Origin: Chionoecetes opilio
Lineage: Eukaryota > Arthropoda > Malacostraca > Decapoda > Majidae
Length of the DNA stretch: 64,000 bases
Direction of reading: 5' to 3'
Assembly (NCBI GenBank): GCA_016584305.1
Contig: JACEEZ010023443.1
Coordinates: forward strand, 123,501 to 187,500
The position numbers and the translations under genes are program-made. The notes beneath the pieces are model-generated. The model worked only from the letters and a program-made list of their open reading frames with translations, made no database searches and was not told the DNA's origin. Positions within the stretch are counted from its first letter, which is position 1, and each line of letters starts with the position of its first letter. This document shows, piece after piece, positions 57,134 to 64,000 of this stretch.

Positions 57134-57460
57134 GGTCTTATTCCAGATGAACACCGAATTCACATAGGTGGACAAAATAATTTTTTTCTGGTGAGTTTTG
57201 ATGTGTTTTGAATTAATCTGCTAACCGTTTCTGTCGCAAATCTTTAACAAACATTATTTTTATAGTTAGGTAAAGGTTAGATTAGGTTAGGTTAGGCTCA
57301 ATTATTATATTTGTCATTTTTGTTGCAAATCACACAAAAAAAGAAAAAAAAGTTATTTGCGACAGAAACTGTTAGTAGATTAATTCAAAACGCATCAAAA
57401 CTCAACAGAAAAAAATAGTTTCGTCCACCAAAGGAAGTTCGATGTTCATCTGGAAATTTA
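57134..57460. mobile_element. Fold-back MITE P2, copy 4
   Basis: TTCCAGATGAACACCGAATT to GTTCATCTGGAA, centre GGTTAGATTAGGTTAGGTTA. Confidence 0.84.
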
Positions 57461-58120
57461 CCAAGATAACAACTTTTTTTATCTCTTTCCCCAAGAAATC
57501 TGAGAAACCGTATTTTTTCTCTTAGATAAAAAAAATGAAAAAATCACGTTGTCATGAAAAATATACCCGGGAAAGATAACAATTTTTAACTTTTCTTTCC
57601 CTAAATAACCTGAGAAACCGCATTGTTTTCTCTTCTAAAAAAAGAAAAAGAAAAGAAAAAGAAAGAAAGAAAGAATAGTCACGTTGTCATGAAAAATATA
57701 TCCGGGAAAGATAACATTTTTTCAACCTCTCGATATATAAATCTGTGGCATATAAAGCTTATCTATAGCGCGTCATAAGATTACCGAGGTGATGATCATA
57801 TCGCTATCAGTGTTATCAGCGAAGCCTTCTTGGTATGGGATCTAGCTTTTTTTTTTCTTTTTTTTAATCACAAAGGACTGGCCAAGGGAACATAAAAAAA
57901 GAAGTATCTAAAAGTCCGCTATCTATCTATCTTATCTATCTATCTATTATGTGTTCGAGGGCTTGAGTATAGTAGTGGGGGAATAAAAATATATGCAACA
58001 AAATATGACAGTATTACTTTTTTTTTCATTGAATATTTTTTCTTTTTACATTTGGGCCTATAGCTCCTGTAGGCTATTTATTATCTTCCTTCCTTAGGTT
58101 TCTTATCTTCTTTATCTATC
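57461..58120. other. Locally duplicated AT-rich DNA
   Basis: TCACGTTGTCATGAAAAATA followed by CCGGGAAAGATAACA occurs at about 57541 and 57676 (unit about 135 bp). Nothing coding. Confidence 0.65.
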
Positions 58121-58121
58121 T

Positions 58122-58334
58122 TAACCCCTTCACGCCCAGATCTGTCCTTTCCTATAAAAAAAATGTATGTTGTCGAGCCATAATATTTAGAAAAGTCACT
58201 TAATATACCAAATGAGTTAGTCAACAAAGGATGCTAAACAGGTTATATCTATAAAATATTGCTTATAGTCACTAAAAATTGTCTAATGATACCAAAATTA
58301 CAATGGAATTTACGTTCTGGGTCCCAAGGGGTTA
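58122..58334 (+). mobile_element. R230 MITE
   Basis: TTAACCCCTTCACGCCCAGA to CTGGGTCCCAAGGGGTTAA. Confidence 0.8.
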
Positions 58335-58975
<641 letters not shown>

Positions 58976-59041
58976 TCAAAGATTTGTAGATACATAATAC
59001 GAACTGAACAAAATTCTTATTATTAAATCCGAAAGCAATAA

Positions 59042-59170
59042 GTGGTGGTGGTGGTGGTGGTAGTGGTGTTGGTGGTGGTGGTGGGTGGTGGGTGGTGGTG
59101 GTGGTGGTGGTGGTGGTGATGGTGGTGGTGGTGTTTTGTGGTGGAGGTGGTGGTGGTGGTGGTGGTGGTT
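59042..59170. repeat. (GGT)n microsatellite
   Basis: About 40 imperfect GGT units. Confidence 0.92.
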
Positions 59171-59287
59171 TGAGCTTATTATAGTGGATGCATTTAATCA
59201 TTTAAGAGAGATATGACAATGGCAGTGATAAGGATGATGGATAGGATGTTGACAGTAGATATTTGTGATGACGTGGTGGTGGTGGAG

Positions 59288-59289
59288 GC

Positions 59290-59374
<85 letters not shown>

Positions 59375-59430
59375 TATTAACCTAGTTCAATATTCTATAA
59401 TTGTTACAATACAGAGGTTATCTAGATGCT
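59288..59430. repeat. (GA)n with a flank shared with 8600-8670
   Basis: GA to 59372, then GTGTATTAACCTAGTTCAAT and further bases to CAGAGGTTATCTAGATGC; the complement of 8600-8670 including the repeat junction. Confidence 0.85.
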
Positions 59431-59531
59431 GTAGCCTAGTTTCTTATTCTCCTTCCATCCATCCGTCTATCTCTTTCATCCATCTATCTATCATTTCTTC
59501 CATTCCATATCTATTTATGCTGTATTTAGTA

Positions 59532-60232
59532 CTATATAATAATATTAATAAAAGCGAAAGTGTGTGTGTATGTCTGTGTGTGTGTGTGTGTGTGTGTGTT
59601 TGTGTGTGTGTGGTATAGGTTCCGCCCCCCGTGACGGAATCACATCATATACCACATTTTTGGAACCAGGTTGACCAGGGGAAGGTTTTAAGCCCACTTA
59701 TGAGATGATCCGATCACTTTTTTTCTTTTTTTTAAGCAGCCTATTAGCGATAATTGTGAAAAATGGGTTGCGAGAATTGAGGAACCCTTGATGTAGGGTG
59801 ATGGGTAATGGGTGAGTGAATGGGTGGGGTGATGGGTAATGGGTGTGGGGTGATGGGTGAGTGAATGGGTGGGGGGTGATGGGTGAGTGAATGGGTGGGG
59901 GGTGATGGGTGATGGGTGAGGGAATAGATGGGGGGTGATGGGTAATGGGTGAGTGAATGGGTGTGTGGTGATGGGTAATGGGTGAGTGAATGGGTGGGGG
60001 GTGATGGGTAATGGGTGAGTGAATGGGTGGGGGGTGATGGGTAATGGGTGAGTGAATGGGTTGGAGGTGATGTGAATGGGTTGGCGTTAATACATACATT
60101 TCTACATCCATGATTTCAGGAAAGTTAGAAGGGGCTATCTGGAGAGTCTGTGTTTGGTGGGCCAAAGGCCCACCAATAGCCCTCCGCAGGAGCTAGCCAA
60201 AAAGTCCGCCCGGAGGGCGGCTTTGCGGCTAG
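59532..60232 (+). mobile_element. Non-autonomous Helitron, copy 4 (plus orientation)
   Basis: CTATATAATAATATTAATAA then AAGCGAAAGTGTG at the 5' side (first base decayed) and 3' hairpin CCGCCCGGAGGGCGG, TTTGCGGCTAG at 60232, then host T. About 700 bp, with the CACCCATTCACTCACCCATT-type minisatellite read in complement; no nested element. Confidence 0.78.
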
Positions 60233-60261
60233 TTTACTATATTGTTACGTAATATCTCTAA

Positions 60262-60932
60262 AGCCCCGTCCACACTACCACTCACCACCGTCGGCGCTTG
60301 CCGTCGAACAGTGTTCGTCACTCAAAAGTGGCAGTGTGGACACGATGCCGACGAGCAAAATGTAACCGTCGGCGCTGCCCGCCAACATTCAGCAGGTTTA
60401 ATATTGGGCGGGCATGCCCGTCACTCACGGGTCAGCGCCAAACACATGCTTCAAGTTATCGGCAGTTTTCACTATCTAGATATTTTTGCATTGCTATGTA
60501 CCGTATACCATCAGAACCAAGAAAGTCAGCTGATTACGAGTATGTGATCAAAAATTAAATGGGAGAAATGGTCGGGAAATTGCAGCGAGTTGAAGACAAA
60601 AAAGTGAGAAAAATGTTTATACACTATTTCTTTTTGCTATATTTTTTAGAATACACAAAAAGGTTTTCGTATATTTTTCTTGCTTATGATATGCAGAAAT
60701 GTGTCATGAAGATGATAGTTGGGTCAGTTTTTCTAAACCTCTTGTGGTTATTTCATAATCTCGAGTGAGAGTACACGATATGCAGAAAACATGACTCTCA
60801 CTTTGAAATCAGGAAGCGCGCTGACCGCCGAACAAAACCGTTCGTGTGGACACAACCCTGGCAACGGCGCTTCCCGTCGGCAAGCACCGACGGCAAGCAC
60901 CGACGGTGGTGAGTGGTAGTGTGGACGGGGCT
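60262..60932. mobile_element. Non-autonomous PIF/Harbinger element, 671 bp, TAA target duplication
   Basis: Ends AGCCCCGTCCACACTACCAC and the inverse GGTAGTGTGGACGGGGCT, continuing inward for about 48 bp (ACCGTCGGNGCTTGCCGTCG). TAA flanks both sides (60259-60261, 60933-60935). A 69-residue open frame inside is not a transposase. Confidence 0.85.
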
Positions 60933-60961
60933 TAAGGCACCATAACAACAACAACAACAAC

Positions 60962-61051
<90 letters not shown>

Positions 61052-61092
61052 CCCCCCCCCCACACACACACACCATACACACACACACACAT
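60962..61092. repeat. (CA)n microsatellite
   Basis: CA arrays with CCA and CCCCCCCCCC interruptions, preceded by (CAA)n. Confidence 0.94.
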
Positions 61093-61209
61093 TTTTGCAG
61101 CAACACAACTAAACACTATCAGGTGGGAATCTGTGAGCGACACCAGACGAGCCTTCGGTCTGTCTTGCAAAAATAGGGTGTCACTGGTATAACAGGAGAC
61201 CCTACTAGT

Positions 61210-61210
<1 letters not shown>

Positions 61211-61260
<50 letters not shown>
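61211..61260. repeat. (CT)n microsatellite
   Basis: About 25 CT units. Confidence 0.95.
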
Positions 61261-61266
<6 letters not shown>

Positions 61267-61322
61267 GTTCTTGGACTATATAATTTGATACCTATGATGG
61301 AAGGGAGAGATGGAAAAATAAG

Positions 61323-61434
<112 letters not shown>

Positions 61435-61436
61435 CA

Positions 61437-61725
61437 CGATGGTGCAGTGGATAGAGCGTTGGCCTGCCATTCTGGTTCCAATCCTCACTGTTCCCGGGGA
61501 TTTTTCACTGACAAATTCGGGCGGTTCCTGTCCCCCTTGAGTAAGGGAATGTGAGGTGTGAGGTGTGAAGTGTGAGGTGAGGGGAGTGTGAGGTTCCAGC
61601 ATTAACCAAAGATGGTAATAATGAGCTTCAAGCTCGCACCGGGAGGGTGAAACTGGCGATCGTGAGTCCGACTCGCGTGGACAAGACCATGGGTGAATGA
61701 CACACACACACACACACAAACTGTG
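61437..61725 (+). mobile_element. tRNA-derived SINE, second family (tRNA-Gly-like head)
   Basis: A-box-like TGGTGCAGTGGATAGAGC, anticodon region GGCCTGCCATTC resembling tRNA-Gly(GCC), B-box-like GGTTCCAATCC. A body with GTGTGAGGTGTGAAGTGTGA follows, ending in GGGTGAATGACACACACA. No 3' acceptor strand, so not a working tRNA gene. Confidence 0.6.
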
Positions 61726-61787
61726 ACAAACACAAAATATGGCTTCAGCTATTTTGTCTGTTCGTTTCTCCGTGTGTCTGTTTTTTT

Positions 61788-61897
<110 letters not shown>

Positions 61898-61983
61898 TCG
61901 TTCTGGCTGGCACACGTAGGCGGCGGTAACGAAGGAGGAAGTAGATTTAGTAGAAGTATATAAGTCATCATTAATTTGAGATC

Positions 61984-62640
61984 GAGGCAGGGAGGCAGAT
62001 AGTGAGGCAGGTAGTGAGGCAGGGAGTGAGGCAGGTAGTGAGGCAGGTAGTGAGGTAGGTAGAGAGGTAGGTAGTGAGGCAGGTAGTGAGGCAGGTAGTG
62101 AGGCAGGGAGAGGAGGCAGGTAGTAGAGGCAGGTAGTGAGGCAGGTAGTGAGGCAGGTAGCGAGGCAGGCAGTGAGGCAGGTAATGAGGCAGGTAGTGAG
62201 GCAGGTAGTGAGGCAGGTAGTGAGGCAGGCAGTGAGGCAGGTAGTGAGGCAGGTAGTGAGGCAGGCAGTGAGGCAGGTAGTGAGGCAGGGAGGGAGGCAG
62301 GCAGTGAGGCAGGTAGTGAGGCAGGCAGTGAGGCAGGCAGTGAGGTAGGTAGAGAGGCAGATAGTGAGGCAGGTAGTGAGGCAGGTAGTGAGGCAGGCAG
62401 TGAGGCAGGTAGTGAAGCAGGTAGTGAGGCAGATAGTGAGGCAGGTAATGAGGCAGGCAGTGAGGCAGGTAATGAGGCAGGTAGTGAGGCAGGGAGGGAG
62501 GCAGGGAGGGAGGCAGGCAGTGAGGCAGGTAGTGAGGCAGGTAGTGAGGTAGGTAGTGAGGCAGGTTGTGTAGGTGTGAGAAGGCGGGGAGGAAGAGGCA
62601 GGCAGGGAGGCAGGCAGGGAGGCAGGCAGTGTAGGTGATA
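61984..62640. repeat. Minisatellite, 12-bp unit, about 52 copies
   Basis: GAGGCAGGTAGT unit with frequent GAGGCAGGCAGT and GAGGCAGGGAGG variants. Because 12 is a multiple of 3 and the unit lacks stops, several frames stay open (Leu-Pro-Ala-Ser or Arg-Gln-Val repeats); none is a plausible gene. Confidence 0.95.
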
Positions 62641-62663
62641 AGAGAGGAGGCTGTGGGAGAGGT

Positions 62664-62678
62664 GGATAGATAGATACG

Positions 62679-62709
<31 letters not shown>

Positions 62710-62737
62710 GTAGATAGATAGATAGACAGATAGATAT

Positions 62738-62774
<37 letters not shown>

Positions 62775-62775
62775 C
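62664..62775. repeat. (GATA)n microsatellite
   Basis: About 27 units with minor variation. Confidence 0.93.
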
Positions 62776-62861
62776 AACCCAGTAATATATCAGAGCCTTG
62801 CATTTTCTAGCGACCTTCAAGCAAGTTGTGTGTAGCGAGCGGCTCTCATGCAAGAGTGGAT

Positions 62862-62864
62862 TAT

Positions 62865-62928
<64 letters not shown>

Positions 62929-63027
62929 TATATGACAACGATATTAATTGATTATGTAAGGTATAAAGTTAAACACATAAAATAAACAGAAAAACACACG
63001 AATTGGGTCATTTTGCTGATTCAAGGT

Positions 63028-63111
<84 letters not shown>
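62862..63111. repeat. Two (GA)n tracts
   Basis: 62863-62926 and 63031-63110, separated by unique AT-rich sequence. Confidence 0.95.
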
Positions 63112-63115
<4 letters not shown>

Positions 63116-63214
63116 TTTTCTTCTTCTCAGTTATGCATCTTTCACTAAGCTGAGTTATGTGTTTTTACGTTCCAGAATGTGAATCTGACACGTTACTGAG
63201 TGGCAATGGGTTGT

Positions 63215-63331
63215 GGTGTGGGGGGGGGGGGGGGGGGGCAGGACATGAAGTGGGGAAGAGGAGGGGAGGGAAGGGAATGGGGGTGTATTAGGGATAGGGG
63301 GGGAATCTAATGGAAGTAAGTTATTTTTCCG

Positions 63332-63355
<24 letters not shown>
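63215..63355. repeat. G and T homopolymers
   Basis: G run of about 19 near 63220-63238, G-rich DNA to 63302 and T run of about 22 at 63333-63353. Confidence 0.9.
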
Positions 63356-63366
<11 letters not shown>

Positions 63367-63486
63367 TGTTATTTTTAAGCATATTATACACCTTTCTTTG
63401 TTTTATCTCATTAAAGCACCTTTACTTCCATTTTACCTTTCTAAGATCTTCATTCTTGCCTTACCTTCTATATAATATATGGTGTA

Positions 63487-63632
<146 letters not shown>

Positions 63633-63727
63633 CCCTCGTTTTTTTACCAACACAAGAATCATTCTAAATTTTTTCTCTCACTCGCTTCATTGGTATTTGG
63701 CTCGAGATGTGAGACGCTGAAGAGGTA

Positions 63728-64000
63728 ATGATAGATAGATGGATGGAAGGGATAGATAGATGGGTGGAAGGGATAGATAGATGGCTGAAAGAGATAGATA
63801 GATGGATGAAATGGATAGATAGAATGGGTGGAAGGGGTAGATAGATGGCTGAAAGGGACAGATAGATGATGGCTGAAAGGGATAGACGGATGGATGGAAG
63901 GGATAGATAGATGGCTGAAAGAGATAGATAGAATGGGTGGAAGGGATAGATAGATGGATGGAAGGGATAGATAGATGGCTGAAAGAGATAGATAGATGGA
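63728..64000. repeat. GATAGATAGATGG-type minisatellite, about 21-24-bp unit, runs off the window
   Basis: Eleven or more units of GGATAGATAGATGGNTGAAA type; unit phases GGATGGAAG, GGCTGAAAG and GGGTGGAAG alternate. Confidence 0.9.

Noticed and set aside
61437..61510. Functional tRNA-Gly gene
   Set aside because: The B box is imperfect (GGTTCCAATCC), no acceptor stem closes, and a SINE-like body follows.

Overview
This is eukaryotic, intron-bearing, extremely repeat-rich DNA. Simple repeats (GA/CT, CA/GT, TAC, GACA, GATA), fold-back MITEs, hAT, PIF/Harbinger and Helitron elements, an RTE-like LINE and tRNA-derived SINEs fill most of it. This density and mixture, with TTAGG-like motifs inside one MITE family, suggests an arthropod, most probably a decapod crustacean. 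That assignment is inference; nothing here fixes the species.

The one gene I can support from end to end is on the minus strand at 25277..8985. It encodes the mitochondrial FAD-dependent glycerol-3-phosphate dehydrogenase (GPD2/GPO1 family). Nine coding exons with GT-AG junctions and agreeing phases give 2190 coding bases, or 729 residues, close to the 727 of human GPD2. It has an N-terminal membrane segment, a GGGATGSG FAD motif, the conserved DAO-type core, two C-terminal EF-hand regions and the terminal VDRSGGGL. A splice acceptor 8 bases before the ATG implies an untranslated upstream exon that I did not locate. The introns hold a SINE (intron 3), a tandem duplication copying the edge of exon 4 (intron 4), a Helitron, a MITE and a decoy copy of the exon 6 acceptor (intron 5), a GA tract touching a splice donor (intron 6), a 95-bp Harbinger MITE (intron 7), and about 3.4 kb of 31-bp satellite plus a broken Harbinger transposon (intron 8, about 8 kb).

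Layout. 1-8.9 kb: SINEs, palindromic MITEs, a large GA tract, a nested element with GA/GAGATAAC repeats, a 40-bp minisatellite. 9-25.3 kb: the GPD2 gene. 25.3-34 kb: fold-back elements, MITEs, a 304-bp hAT element with a perfect 8-bp target duplication, long CA and TAC tracts. 34.8-36.5 kb, 41.8-44.5 kb and 59.5-60.2 kb: further Helitron copies, one carrying a 5'-truncated LINE. About 40.0-40.25 kb: a GC-rich block ending in a good splice donor, a possible first exon of an unidentified plus-strand gene; a possible small exon follows at 48.22 kb. 45-64 kb: microsatellites, minisatellites, a nest of hAT elements at 52.1-53.5 kb and a TAA-flanked Harbinger element at 60.3-60.9 kb.

The sequence from about 12.3 to 16 kb looks unusually rich in indels and homopolymer runs and may be low-quality assembly. 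Almost all long open frames outside GPD2, the LINE and the Harbinger remnant are artefacts of tandem repeats whose units lack stops.
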